A stretch of DNA of 64,000 nucleotides from NCBI RefSeq assembly GCF_000002875.2, contig NC_009400.2, positions 69,501 to 133,500 on the forward strand. The letters run 5' to 3'. Shown here one piece after another: positions 51,901-60,956 of the stretch; within the stretch, counting starts at the first letter, position 1, and each line of letters starts with the position of its first letter. A program made the position numbers and the translations under genes. The notes beneath the pieces are model-generated. The model had not been told where the DNA came from, did no database searches, and worked only from the letters and a program-made list of their open reading frames with translations. Source of the stretch: Leishmania infantum JPCM5 (lineage: Eukaryota; Euglenozoa; Kinetoplastea; Trypanosomatida; Trypanosomatidae).

Positions 51901-52733
51901 CCCCCAAACAGGCGCAGCACCTCACTGTAGGTCTCCCCCAGGGCACTCTCTAGCAACACAAATGTGCGGTCGCGGAAGATCTCGGCCATCATCGGGCGGC
52001 CAATAGACAGGAACTCCGTGACTGAGAAAAAAGTATGGGCGGGGGGGCGGTAATGCACGCCGCGCAGCGTGTGAGACGCCGGCAGTGGCGAGGAGGGCGA
52101 CGGAAACTCTCCCGGCATTAGCGTGCTCTTCTTCTCAAGGCTGCGAACCAAATTAGCGATGTATTGTGGCGTCACGAGCGTGTAACCGTGCCCAAGTGCC
52201 GTCATCATCGTCTCCTCCATCCTGAAGCTATCCTCCGCAACGTACAGAAAGCCGATGCAGTTGATGTGCTGCTCGTAGTACGACAGTGGCGCCGGGATGG
52301 AGTCCTCGACGACGAGGGCGCCAACGTGCACGCACGCGTCCAGCACTAAGTCTAAACTCGCGTCTGTTAAGTCTGGCGAGATGGCAAGCACGAGCATCAC
52401 CGGAATGATTCGCGCCGTGACGCGAAGGCCGAGTCGAATGCGGTCCTCCGGGTACAAGAATCGCGAGTTACCCTTCCCGATGCGCTCGCGGTCGACAAAA
52501 GTGCCGTGCTTCGATACGTCTTCGATGCGGATCTCCAGCTGCGCCGAGGGGTCCAGGACGCTATAGCGGGGCATCGGCGCCACGAAGATGGTGGCGTGGT
52601 GGCGCGAGATGGACGGTTCAGCCACTGGAAGCAAGATGCGGCACGTCTTCCTGCCCAGCGTGTATGTCTGGTCCGGCAGCAGAAAATGTCGGTGGATCTC
52701 GCCATCCCCGTAGTTAAGCTCCAGAATGTACAT
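48921..52733 (-). CDS. FHA-BRCT-BRCT protein, candidate NBS1/nibrin of the MRN complex
   Basis: NBS1 joins MRE11 and RAD50 in sensing DNA double-strand breaks. This 1270-residue protein has its order of N-terminal parts. The FHA domain covers 1-108, with GR (27-28), SISRHHA (41-47) and KHGTFVD (75-81). A BRCT unit directly abuts it (about 110-200, ending TPQYIANLVRSLEKK). A second covers about 255-362, starting DRTFVLLESALGETYSEVLRLFGG. Just after it, GVCLIPEENVHLALY (350-364) matches the IPExxIxLA block that closes nibrin's tandem BRCT. A Ser/Ala-rich, probably disordered region follows to about 1110, then a conserved-looking helical tail (1110-1235). I did not find a clear MRE11-binding NFKxFxK or ATM-binding motif. 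The start at 52733 places Met right before the FHA fold; a polypyrimidine-AG lies 52 bases upstream. Confidence 0.8.
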   Translation of the reverse strand: MYILELNYGDGEIHRHFLLPDQTYTLGRKTCRILLPVAEPSISRHHATIFVAPMPRYSVLDPSAQLEIRIEDVSKHGTFVDRERIGKGNSRFLYPEDRIRLGLRVTARIIPVMLVLAISPDLTDASLDLVLDACVHVGALVVEDSIPAPLSYYEQHINCIGFLYVAEDSFRMEETMMTALGHGYTLVTPQYIANLVRSLEKKSTLMPGEFPSPSSPLPASHTLRGVHYRPPAHTFFSVTEFLSIGRPMMAEIFRDRTFVLLESALGETYSEVLRLFGGTVEAVALDAVAAWRSRQSSSPPFPLTTVVLVGEADFRSVSEEVIERGGGRGVFSTEHARPVICGYLTMYKYGVCLIPEENVHLALYRNDLKELNAKPGSCYLQRTADDLLADAAPSSADAAPLLGRSGTFTGSSSASRRGSTTRVSESPANASPSPAATIDPAPVLARRSCEPSFNAGYSPSRADEDGNSPAAARPATAAPTTATANSTGDVRSCDGSRGASPNPPSSLHSVHSAGKASAAREKSLNSVSAGPSPYTAAPATTSVAAVPPSAHLKGASHAQDTATSSTQSLLTSVATTASSSACAGGGGGATTAFRCGDRPASATSATTATIAPSAASAPQRLRVNTARRNSHPFSLSARQRDGGEEGDDEECTNNGTGGVLEPEEAEGSHLHRRGAASLTRRSRGGLRRSSIDNTNTMLPLRSEGVVRLLSCTCSASQPPGAAAAGSARGHQASTALDEQPQRRPHVSSEERRCNSARGLWRRCSNIEDTESSASNGAVPPLTSSSSTSLATVGPTGNTTAAVVVLHRAGQPKSVPAPTAPVVAAPAGEPAPSTRKHTERMNGNAIGKGSEAAHPPLSIRRGEQRLVSAPASAPCGGFARLNSFLDLVRSGSYHDTERCTTLEHDVVVHTASKVGVSPPRQRVEAVRIGSASGRRMPLSRDFERSLSSHVEPAEGSVDDMGNLRSVVRCESLYNGNRQLPGTTARPVSARRASSSFQRCDSSQMREMPTPRRLMTPRLPSSVPRSRATQAQGSAQRSWSQLATDDGTTHKTSIGALREGRTGGASARRGSIQRRRGSPTQGNGASCAATTSSNLSVAAPVPGLRNGSATSARATTNNVTVESYLQMNKELHSRCQHFMSNFLDNFVSDAERTARCVVRQTYMDSPSKQMLEDGMERVLEFVYYVNGTYPDIPAMYSTTSTRAACQQVWQKSHYALSKIKSCYKTVNCKVPSVLTRACAALSTRTVPLPHQRRLTSVTARAEAGPSQRMSAF

Positions 52734-52784
52734 GGCGGAGAATGTGCGCCGCCCTCGATGGACAGACGTTTTCAGCAGCGAGCG

Positions 52785-52815
52785 CTCACAAGGAGGACAG
52801 GGGACGAGAAAGACG
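52785..52815 (-). promoter_or_regulatory. Predicted trans-splice acceptor for NBS1-like gene
   Basis: The sense strand reads GTCTTTCTCGTCCCCTGTCC then TCCTTGTGAG, with AG at 52785-52786. It lies inside the longer open frame, so it excludes the upstream start at 52856 and supports 52733. Confidence 0.5.
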
Positions 52816-54069
52816 GCAGCAAGGCGTGACGCACTCTTGTGACGTCCCTCACACACCCGTCGTCTGTATCTAAGTTACAGCGGCGGTACCTTCGTTTCAA
52901 AGAGATGATACGCGCTGCAGCAGGGAAAGGCCAAAACAAGGGAGTAGGGCAGCCCTCAAGAGCGCACCGACGCACGCCGCGCTCACGCCACGGGCTGCAC
53001 AGCAACCGAGTCTAGAAAAGAGAAGACGCGCGCGCGCGCAGAGCAATGACGACGACTATGAAGAAGAAAAGCGAGTAGATCCGCTTGCGTGTGTGCAATG
53101 GGGGGAGTGGGAGAGGGCGAGGGGGGAGGAGCACACGTGCGCCGCACACGCCCTTGTGTACTGTGTGCGCAGTTGATGCGCATGCATGCATAGATGTGCA
53201 TGCGTGGGGGCGTAGGGCGATAAGTCGGAGGGGAAAAGTCCAGTGCGGAGCGGACGACGAAGAGGACGAGACGGATCGGCGGATGTGGAAGAAGGGGAAG
53301 AAGAAGGGAGACATGTTTCGCGCACGTTTGCAGTGCGCGTCTGTTGGTGCCAGGCAAGTGAACTGCATCCTCGATTTGTGTGGCCTACGCGTTGGCGAGG
53401 ATGCATCAGAGAGCGGCAAGACGACAGCTGCGTCAAGCAGAGGAAGCGAGCGACGAAAGACGCCGATGTGTGGGCGCTCCTCGTGCGCCACCACAGAGAA
53501 ACGTGTCACCAACTCTCCCAGCGCGGCTCCACGGCCATCGCGATCCTTCGCCCCTTCGTTTTCTCTTCCTCTGGGGCAGTCGGCGGCTCGGTGCCACAAG
53601 GCGCCCACACCCTCGCCAGCGGTCACTAACATAGGCCCGATTGAATCCCCTCTTCGTTTCAACGATACGCTTGCATCGCACTACGGCGCAGGCACATCGG
53701 CATCGCAGGAGGGGGAGGAGGGGCGTAAGTCTGTAACGAAGTGCACACAGAGTGATAACGGTGCACCAAACACGAGCGACGGCGCGGTAACAGAGTACAG
53801 ATGACGGCAAGCGGGAGGGGAGGGGAGGGGAGGGGGGCCACAGGATGGTGTTGGGAAGGAGTTGCGGGCGGGGTCGTGCCTACACTCACTGCAGCTTGCA
53901 AAACAGCCATACGCTGACCTCGCCTGCGCCGGCGTCGCTCGCTCGCTCACCCTCCCATCCTTCATCCCGCGGCACGGCCAAGACGACGACAGAGCCATGT
54001 GCAGCATTCCCCATCACACGGAAGCGCGAGGCTTTCCGGTGGCGCGTGTGTGCATGCGGGATGTGTACG
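52816..54069. other. Spacer with AGGGG array
   Basis: No gene supported. An AGGGG array at 53813-53838 reads as a C-rich tract in the transcript and could form a quadruplex on the plus strand. Confidence 0.5.
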
Positions 54070-55233
54070 TCAGAGCGCGTTAAGACTTTTGAGCTCCTCT
54101 AGTGAGGGGCTGCCCAGCAGCTCGTGCACACGCTGCACTCGATCCATGTAGTCCATTGACTGCAAGAACACCATCTCAAACGCAAGCCGCCGAAGAGCCA
54201 GCGACGTCAACAGTTTCGCCTCCTCCGACACCTCGTCGCGGACCTCGACACAGAGCAGCTCCCAGATTAGATGCCTTAGAAAGAAGGCCTTGCGCTCCTT
54301 GCTCTCGAAGGGACCCCAGCCGTGGTAGGCCTTTATGCGGTGCAGGCAGAGTGCGTCGTACAGCCGTTCCCCGTTAGTGCGGCCCCAGCACTTCTGGGTG
54401 AAGTTGGTCATCATGCCAGCCGACATGGGTGGGTACAGTTGTGCGACGATGCGGCTGATGTGCGCCTTCCACATGCGCTCGCCGTTGTACCAGAAGCCGT
54501 TCGGGCTTTGCCCTTGCAGAACGTGCGAGAGCGCCTGGTGCGGTGGGTGCGCGAGGTACAGCAAGAGCGCCTCTAGCTCGGCACGGCGCACGGCATCGTC
54601 GACGACGTGTAGGCGGTCCGTGGTGCGACAGTCCGTGACGTAGCGGAAGAGAGATGGAAAGTGCCGTTTCGCCCCGCTGAGGACATGCTTAGGGGTGAAC
54701 AGCGGGCCGACCTTGTTTCTCGAGGCGGACATCGGCCGAGGCACACCCACGACTCTGCTGTGCTCGGCCGGCGGAGACGATTGCGAGGCGCAGGTCCCAT
54801 CTTTCACCACAACGGCTGCCCTCTCTCCTGCTGTTGGGGCTCGCGCCGCTTCGGTCAACAAGTCGTGTCTCGGGTATGCCGTGTAGAGCAGCAGGAAAAA
54901 CAGCATGCTGGTATGATCGCGGTCGCTGCTGTGGACTGTGACGTTACCCACTGTCTCCTGACAGAGGTGGCAGAAGCTGCGCTTACTATCCACCCAGACA
55001 TGTCGATTCAGGCCTTCAAACACGCCCACCGGCACTGATGAGAGCAAGGTGTGGCTCTCCGTCGAGGACCCCTTCGGCAGCAAGCTGGGCAGGGGCTCAC
55101 TCGTCATCTTCGTAGAGTCGTCCGCATCGAGTACGCTCTGCGCCGTACTTTCGCGAAGAAACCGGGACAGCGGCGAGGCCTTTGGGGGTGGCACCACCGT
55201 GCGTATCGCACGGCGCAGAAGCGTGGCATGCAT
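54070..55233 (-). CDS. U1-like zinc-finger protein, probably mitochondrial, possible RNase III-like domain
   Basis: Family not recognised with certainty. The 387-residue product starts MHATLLRRAIRTVVPPPKAS, a typical mitochondrial presequence. Residues C88-x2-C91-x9-H101-x5-H107 (CHLCQETVG...HSSDRDH) form a U1-type C2H2 zinc finger. The rest is helical, with FWYNGERMWKAHISRIV (246-262) and FFLRHLIWELLCVEV (317-331). This arrangement recalls the KREPB-type proteins of mitochondrial RNA editing, which pair a U1-like finger with a degenerate RNase III domain; mitoribosome assembly factors are another option. Both are inference. I chose 55233 because a 55-base C/T-rich tract and CCCAG lie directly upstream. 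The frame continues upstream but without ATG at its end; another ATG is at 55353. Confidence 0.75.
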   Translation of the reverse strand: MHATLLRRAIRTVVPPPKASPLSRFLRESTAQSVLDADDSTKMTSEPLPSLLPKGSSTESHTLLSSVPVGVFEGLNRHVWVDSKRSFCHLCQETVGNVTVHSSDRDHTSMLFFLLLYTAYPRHDLLTEAARAPTAGERAAVVVKDGTCASQSSPPAEHSRVVGVPRPMSASRNKVGPLFTPKHVLSGAKRHFPSLFRYVTDCRTTDRLHVVDDAVRRAELEALLLYLAHPPHQALSHVLQGQSPNGFWYNGERMWKAHISRIVAQLYPPMSAGMMTNFTQKCWGRTNGERLYDALCLHRIKAYHGWGPFESKERKAFFLRHLIWELLCVEVRDEVSEEAKLLTSLALRRLAFEMVFLQSMDYMDRVQRVHELLGSPSLEELKSLNAL

Positions 55234-55256
55234 TGCGCGCGTCACGTCTGCCCGTG

Positions 55257-55316
55257 CTGGGCCGTGTATGCGAAAGGGAAGAGTGGGAGTGGGAGTCGGG
55301 GGGACGGGGGCAGTGG
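55257..55316 (-). promoter_or_regulatory. Predicted trans-splice acceptor for zinc-finger gene
   Basis: The sense strand carries a long C/T-rich tract (CCCCCGTCCCCCCGACTCCC onward, about 55270-55316) ending in GGCCCAG, with AG at 55257-55258, 24 bases before the chosen ATG. Confidence 0.55.
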
Positions 55317-55963
55317 CCTTGGGAGATGCGCGGGTACGCGAGTCTGCTCGCATCCCGCGCGATGCGAAGGGTGCACGAATACGCCCACGAGCAAAACAGA
55401 CGTCAACACGTGTGGCCCAACTCACGGAGCGGCGCCCGCGAGGCTGACAGCGAGGAAAGAGCGGATGGGAAGACCGGAGCGGAGTACGAAAGGGTGACAA
55501 GGACGAGAGACGAAGGACAGACAGGGAGCGGAGAGGCGGCGAACACGCAGCTGCATAGCATTGCCCACGTCACACCTCCTCAGGCCCGACGCGCGTCGGC
55601 GGTGCCGGTGGCGGAAATGGATGGTGCCGTCTGCTGTGCAAGGAACACTCTGTGGTAGTCACAGCCGTGGCAAGTGGAATGAGGTCAGACCTCCACAGAC
55701 ACACACGCACAAGAAACGCAATACAACATAGTGCAAAGGATGGCTCTATCGTGTCCACGCACGCCCCCGATGCTGAGGAAGAACAGGAGCAGAGGCGCGC
55801 GTGTGCTGGTCCCAGAAAGTGGAGTCTTCATGATCTGGTGGTCGGCTTGCCGGCCGGCAGATGCGAGCTGGTCCTCCGACACGGTACTGCTGTTCTTGGG
55901 AGACACTCCTGAGCGTCGCCTTCCATCAACCCTGCCCTCGCCCACCTCACATTGCCACCGCGC
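55317..55963. other. Spacer, sterol isomerase 3'UTR
   Basis: No gene supported apart from the open frame continuing upstream of the zinc-finger gene (to 55500), which I read as non-coding. Confidence 0.5.
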
Positions 55964-56821
55964 TCACATGTGCGGGGCCAGGTGGCTGCCACTGCGACGC
56001 CCATCGCTGCGGCGGCTGTAGTGGTGCTGCATGTAGAAAGTGCAGTGGTTGCGCAGCCGAACGTAGCTGCGCCAGCCCAGCACGGCGGGTACCAGCAGGT
56101 ACAGCACACAGCCCAAGACGACTGCGAACCAGAAGTAGAAGAGGTGGTGTGGGCTGAAGGTGAGGTCGTGGTCAACGTCGAGGTTCGGCGCTCCGCTGAT
56201 AACCTCTTGGCCGAGGTACACGATTGTGCCGTACGCCTGCGTGACGCACGCGAAAAACTCGAGGGCGTCGCGCATGGGGTGACGCACCTGGAAAGCCCAG
56301 TACAAGAGCACGCACAGAGGGCCCTTGACGAATAGCTCTATGAGCGACACCACGTGCACGGCCGAGCCGTTGAGGCTGCCAAGCTCGCTCGCGTATCGCG
56401 CGTCGACCTTTGCGTAGTTCTCCGCAAGCAACGGGTTTGTCTTGAAGACGCCGACGCAGCCATCCATGAACATGTGTACGACTATGCCGTTCAGTAGGTA
56501 CCACCGCGCGCGGGTGCGCTCCTCGTAGGTGAGGGGCGCCATCATGCTATCGTAGTTGATCAGCTCATGAGGATCCATCTCGGACTTGTGCGCCTCCTGG
56601 TATGCCTTTCGCTGGCGGAGGGAGCGATGAACGCGCCAGCGCCACCCGATGCCGATCAGCCACGCAGCCGGGACGGCGGCCAGTGCGCAGGCTGTGCTTG
56701 GCTCCCTGAAATACGCCTGCACCATCTCGGTAGTCAGCGCGTCACGGGCGACAAACAACGGCGTCAGGATGCACAACGTGCAGAACAGCACAAACGGGTC
56801 AACGAACACCTCCAGGAACAT
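55964..56821 (-). CDS. EBP-type sterol delta8-delta7 isomerase (emopamil-binding protein family)
   Basis: EBP moves the B-ring double bond from C8 to C7 during sterol synthesis in the endoplasmic reticulum; in trypanosomatids this leads to ergosterol-type sterols. The 285-residue protein has four or five hydrophobic segments. Family blocks are WYLLNGIVVHMFMDG (107-121), ENYAKVDARY (134-143), the helix SLIELFVKGPLCVLLYW (159-175) and YFWFAVVLGCVLYLLVPAVL (229-248). By alignment from memory with human EBP, H116 and E162 match catalytic H76 and E122, while E80 is replaced by D120. There is an N-terminal extension of about 50 residues. A less likely alternative is another EXPERA-fold protein. ATG at 56821, with a CGCCACAG acceptor 30 bases upstream. 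Confidence 0.88.
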   Translation of the reverse strand: MFLEVFVDPFVLFCTLCILTPLFVARDALTTEMVQAYFREPSTACALAAVPAAWLIGIGWRWRVHRSLRQRKAYQEAHKSEMDPHELINYDSMMAPLTYEERTRARWYLLNGIVVHMFMDGCVGVFKTNPLLAENYAKVDARYASELGSLNGSAVHVVSLIELFVKGPLCVLLYWAFQVRHPMRDALEFFACVTQAYGTIVYLGQEVISGAPNLDVDHDLTFSPHHLFYFWFAVVLGCVLYLLVPAVLGWRSYVRLRNHCTFYMQHHYSRRSDGRRSGSHLAPHM

Positions 56822-56851
56822 CTTTCAGTTCTGCCTCTGGCCCCTTACGTG

Positions 56852-56895
56852 CTGTGGCGCGTGCCGATGGGTGGTGGGCAGGGAAGGTGGAGAGG
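56852..56895 (-). promoter_or_regulatory. Predicted trans-splice acceptor for sterol isomerase gene
   Basis: The sense strand reads CTCTCCACCTTCCCTGCCCA and on to GCGCCACAG, with AG at 56852-56853. Confidence 0.5.
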
Positions 56896-57716
56896 CGAAC
56901 AAGAAGCAATGGTCGACGAGCGCACGCAGAGACGTCTTCGTGATGGTGAGGTCGGCTGGCCGCTGTCCGTCAGCGGGCGAGAAGGGGGTCCACAGGCTTC
57001 CGACCAGAGGGCACACTCACGCCATAAAAAGGAAACGTAAAGCGCAGATGTGTCGCCAACGCCACCTGTCAAGTTGGCTGCGTGTATGGGGTGCGCACGC
57101 GATGAAGGAGACGGTGGCGAGTCCGCACTTCGACTCGACGCGGAAAAATGAAGATGGGATGAAGGCCGACTTTGCCGCGACGCAGCGCGAGACGGAGAAG
57201 GACGAGGGGAGGGGGGTAAGAGCGGCGTGCATACGCACAGACTGAGAGAGTGTCGAGGGAAACGACGAGGAGGATGCCTGCTGCCGGCGGGCGCTTTCAA
57301 AGAGGCGGGGTGGCGCACACGCGGGGGTTGAGGGAGGGCCACCTCTCCTCTAGCCTTTTCCGTCTTTGCAGAGCATGAGAGCCGCAAGCGGCGTTGGCGC
57401 GGCACACACAAACCTCCGCGCTTGTGCGTGAGTTCCGGCGTGTGCATGTTTGGCACCACTGCGTTGCGTGTTTCTGTCGTCCTTGCGTGTGTGGGTGGGT
57501 GTGAGTGTGTGTGTGTGTGGAGGGGGGTAGGTGGGTAAAGGGAAACAGTCTGCGCTGCGAACACACATGACAGCAGTGACAGCGACGCCGTCGATGAGGC
57601 CCTCCAGGGGACGAGGAGAAGAGGGCGAAGAGAAAGCGACACCAAGACGAGCTCGCGCCGTCACGCAAAACAACGAGCTCCGCTGCATTCGCACTCAGCG
57701 TATGCGCCTCCCCCTC
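56896..57716. other. Spacer, ALKBH1-like 3'UTR
   Basis: No gene supported. A TG/GGGT array at 57489-57520 reads as a CA/C-rich stretch in the transcript. Confidence 0.5.
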
Positions 57717-59039
57717 TCAGCCTGCGCCGATGCCGCCCTTCCCCTGCGCCAGATCGCGTGGCGCACCGAAGAGAGCGGGGCACCGCTCATTGTACACCTG
57801 CCGTGCATTGATGTTGACACGCATATGCCGCATGCAAAGGCGCCAGTATCGCTCCTGCCCCTCCGCCGTCATCATCGCCTTTTCCACTCGCAAGAAGCTT
57901 CCATCGGAGGTGGGGCGCGCGCAGTAGGCGTGCTGCTGGTACCGGTGTCGCTCCGCCTCCGTCAGTTCATCCTCCGGCAACGTCAGATACTCAGGGCAGT
58001 CGTCGAGGATGCGCGGTATCGAGTGGAGCGCCGACCGCGAGGGCCCAGTGAAGGCTGCCACATCGCCACTCCTCAGAAGAAACGCGTACGGGGCATCCTC
58101 GCGAGACTGCGTGCCCATCAAGAAAATGGCGGAGCAGCCCAGCGACAAGCTCATCAGCGGCTGCTCCAGCGTCTCCTCGCTAATGTCCTGGTGGCACATC
58201 ATCATCGACCCGACAGGGTAGTAGTTCACGATCGCCGTCTGGGGCTCGTAGACGTCAGGGTAGGCACAGCAGAACCCGTCCTGTTGCACCTCTGCCACGA
58301 GCGAGACGAGATTGCACATCCGCGCACGCAGTGCAGACGGAAACGTCGAGTAGCGGTCGCGGTGGTACACCTTCCGCGTCCATTCGTAGCTGTACCCGAG
58401 CGTGGCCCACCGCATGGGGGGCTGATAGCAGGACGTGCTCTGAGGCGCCTTGGCGTGGGTGCTGAGAATGTTCGGGTGCTTCGCCGAGTCGCCGTAGTCG
58501 AGCACCGCCTCTCTGCACCAGCGCTGCTGCTCCGCCTCGCTCAGCACGCCAGGGAACAGCAGAAGGCCAGGGACACCAGCAAAGGTGTAGCACAACACCT
58601 CTTTCCCTGGCTGAGCTTCTTCCGCTGCCGAGAGCGATGCGCCCTCGTTGTGCTGCGGTTTTGGTGGCAGAACGACCCGATGGATGAGTCGCTTGTTCTC
58701 GTCAGTGTTGCGATCGAGGTCGTGAAGCTGCACCACATCCGTCAGGTCCGTCTCCGGAGGAGGCGGTCGACGACGCGCCTCGCGCCGCGAGAACTCGTAC
58801 AGCTTGTACCGCTTCTCCGCCATTCGGAACGGTGTGAAGGAGAGGACACTCTTGGCACCGTCGCAGCAACGCTTCGCACAGTCCACCGCAGTCGTGGTGG
58901 CTAGTGCTGGGCTCGCACAACCGGAGAGGTCAGAAGGCGAAGCGGCAGCCGTAGGATCCGCAGTCGTCCTCGACAATAAGCCGGGCGGGCTCCTTGGCGG
59001 TGACGGCAGCGCCCCCCCGAGCGCAGCCGGGTCCGACAT
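57717..59039 (-). CDS. ALKBH1: AlkB homologue, ALKBH1-type Fe(II)/2-oxoglutarate dioxygenase
   Basis: ALKBH1 enzymes demethylate nucleic acids; the mammalian one acts on tRNA (m1A58, mitochondrial C34) and possibly DNA. The 440-residue product has an N-terminal Ala/Ser/Pro-rich stretch to about 70, then the dioxygenase core. Iron ligands are H283 and D285 (CHQDIS) and H339 (ALHSIPRIL). 2-Oxoglutarate and substrate arginines lie in R407-V-N-I-N-A-R413. The core blocks TAIVNYYPVGSMMMCHQD, PLMSLSLGCSAIFLMG and LLRSGDVAAFTGPSR are the ALKBH1 pattern, not that of ALKBH2/3 or the large JBP-type thymidine hydroxylases of kinetoplastids. A 60-residue insertion separates the final His and Arg motifs. 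The start (59039) has a C-rich tract and CCAAG four bases upstream. Confidence 0.93.
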   Translation of the reverse strand: MSDPAALGGALPSPPRSPPGLLSRTTADPTAAASPSDLSGCASPALATTTAVDCAKRCCDGAKSVLSFTPFRMAEKRYKLYEFSRREARRRPPPPETDLTDVVQLHDLDRNTDENKRLIHRVVLPPKPQHNEGASLSAAEEAQPGKEVLCYTFAGVPGLLLFPGVLSEAEQQRWCREAVLDYGDSAKHPNILSTHAKAPQSTSCYQPPMRWATLGYSYEWTRKVYHRDRYSTFPSALRARMCNLVSLVAEVQQDGFCCAYPDVYEPQTAIVNYYPVGSMMMCHQDISEETLEQPLMSLSLGCSAIFLMGTQSREDAPYAFLLRSGDVAAFTGPSRSALHSIPRILDDCPEYLTLPEDELTEAERHRYQQHAYCARPTSDGSFLRVEKAMMTAEGQERYWRLCMRHMRVNINARQVYNERCPALFGAPRDLAQGKGGIGAG

Positions 59040-59043
59040 GATG

Positions 59044-59085
59044 CTTGGAAGCGTCAGTGTGTAAGGGGGAGGGAGGGGAGGTTAC
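59044..59085 (-). promoter_or_regulatory. Predicted trans-splice acceptor for ALKBH1-type gene
   Basis: The sense strand reads CCTCCCCTCCCTCCCCCTTA, followed by CACACTGACGCTTCCAAG, with AG at 59044-59045. Confidence 0.5.
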
Positions 59086-60956
59086 GCCGAGGTCTGGCAA
59101 GAAGGTGGTGTCCACAAGTTTCTGGTCGGGAGAGAGGGTCGAGAGAGGCGTGGACGAGGAGAAGAGGGTGATAGTGAAGAAAGGCGCGGCTCTGCCCGGC
59201 TGTGCTTGCGCTAGCGACCGCGCTTGGGTGCGCGCCCGCACGTGGCAGTGCGCTAAGAGAGAGGGAGAGGGGCACGGGCGCGAATCAAAGGTGCGCCTCG
59301 ATCCGGCCACCAGAGCCGGCATCGTGATTCTCGTGCCGCCGCCCTGAGCTCAGTCGTCTGGGAGCGCCACCCTGACGAGGAGGAGAAGCACGTGAGGCTG
59401 CGGCGTTCGCTGTCGTCCCGCTCTACCGACACAGCGAAAACAGTTTTCCCTCAGCGTGCCCTTTCGTCGCGAACAAGCTAGCATACGCATACACATACAC
59501 CCACAACCCATCTACCGCTGTGGCACCCCTGGCTACATCCTGCGTCGTCATGGATGAGCCGCCCTGCCGTTGAATCGGGTCACGCGTCTTGCGGGCTCTC
59601 TCTGTCCTTTCCCATCCCTCTCTCGCATGCGTGCTGCCAGATCGGCGCCAGTCGGAGAGAATCGCGTGGACGACATGCCTTGACCCAAGCGCACAGCGCC
59701 CAGGGCCCTGCTTGAGGGCTGGAGGCGGTGGGCATCCGTGGTGCGAGTAACAGGGGGTGTTCCAGGCGCATGCCGCATGGGTTCGAGGAGTACGTTGGCC
59801 AGCCTCCGGCCAGGGTCCTCTGAGACCTCGTCCACACTGCCTGGATGCCATGCCTCTGCTCTCAGTCACCTCCAGCCGCGGCATTCCACAAAGTGGTGTG
59901 GAGGCTCTCCACACGGGGGTCTGGAAGACTCCGTGGTGCAGCTTGGGGGAGGGGGGGGGTGCTCTCGCCATGCCCTCGGCATCTGTGCTTCATATCGTAC
60001 AGGCCCGGTCGGACGCAGGAGACACCGCATGCTCTTCGCGCACACGCACGGTGAGGCTGATTCGTATTGGGTCTCGTCACCCCTCTTTCGTCCATCACCC
60101 GTGCTCTGCTGGCCTCTGCGCGCCTTGCCTGCAGTGTGACACACCATGGCGTCTGACCATGAGAGCGCGTGTGCAGCTGGGAGAGGATGGTTTCCTGTCG
60201 CCTCGTAAGCGCCGCATCGCGTAGCGCGGTTGCAGGGGATGTCATCCTGGCGCCCGCGGCCGGTGGCAAAGTCAGTACACCATGCAAGGCGAAACAATAC
60301 TGAAAAGCGAACGAGAGAAGCAAAATGCCGTCGCAGCCCCCCCCATCACCTCACTGGCGGAGGCTCTCCACCGTAGGCGGTGCAACGCAGACACGCAGAT
60401 GGACAGGCCAAGGCCCACAACTGCGACACTGCGCATCCACAGAAGCAAAAAGGAAGTTAAGAAGACGGCTGAAGAGAGGCGCATGTGCGCGTGTGCGCGC
60501 TTGTGCACTGCTCCCATCATCCAAAGCCGATGCTGTCGTGACAGTACCGAGAGATCCAGTAAAGGTGCAACGGAAAGACACGAGAGGGTTTTGTCTTGTC
60601 TGTGTGCATCTCGGCACTCTCCGCTGGCGCATGCACGTGGGAGTCCTTGACGTCCACGCGCCAAGCGGCACGCTCGAAGCAAAGAAGGGGAAAGCTCAAC
60701 AACGAAAGGAAACATCGAGAAGCCCACGTACGTCAACACGCGAAAGGGCGCGTGTGCGGGGGGGGGGGAGGCGAAGACAGCGAGAAGGCAAGGAAGAGTG
60801 ATGACGAACTGTACATGGAAAGGGAGCGTGGCGCAACCCGAGCTGCTGTCGTTTCCGAAAAGAAACACTTTTAAAGCTTCAGATCAAGAGAGAGAAAGAG
60901 AAGGGATAGAGAGAACGACCACCTCGGCGTCAGAGAAGGCAGCGAATGCCTGCCTG
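59086..60956. other. 1.9 kb spacer with possible second repeat type
   Basis: No gene supported. The part at about 59520-60060 differs in texture from ordinary spacer: it is non-repetitive, GC-rich and open in several minus-strand frames at once (59423-59971, 59862-60323). It may be another retroposon remnant in a 3'UTR. Plus-strand G-runs are at 59944-59957 and 60758-60768. Confidence 0.45.

Noticed and set aside
52734..52856. 41-codon extension of the NBS1 candidate
   Set aside because: A polypyrimidine-AG lies within it and the FHA fold begins exactly at the Met encoded at 52733.
16319..59039. ELP3, TRM5 and ALKBH1 as a tRNA-modification gene cluster
   Set aside because: They are 30-40 kb apart among unrelated genes; trypanosomatid transcription units are not functional operons.
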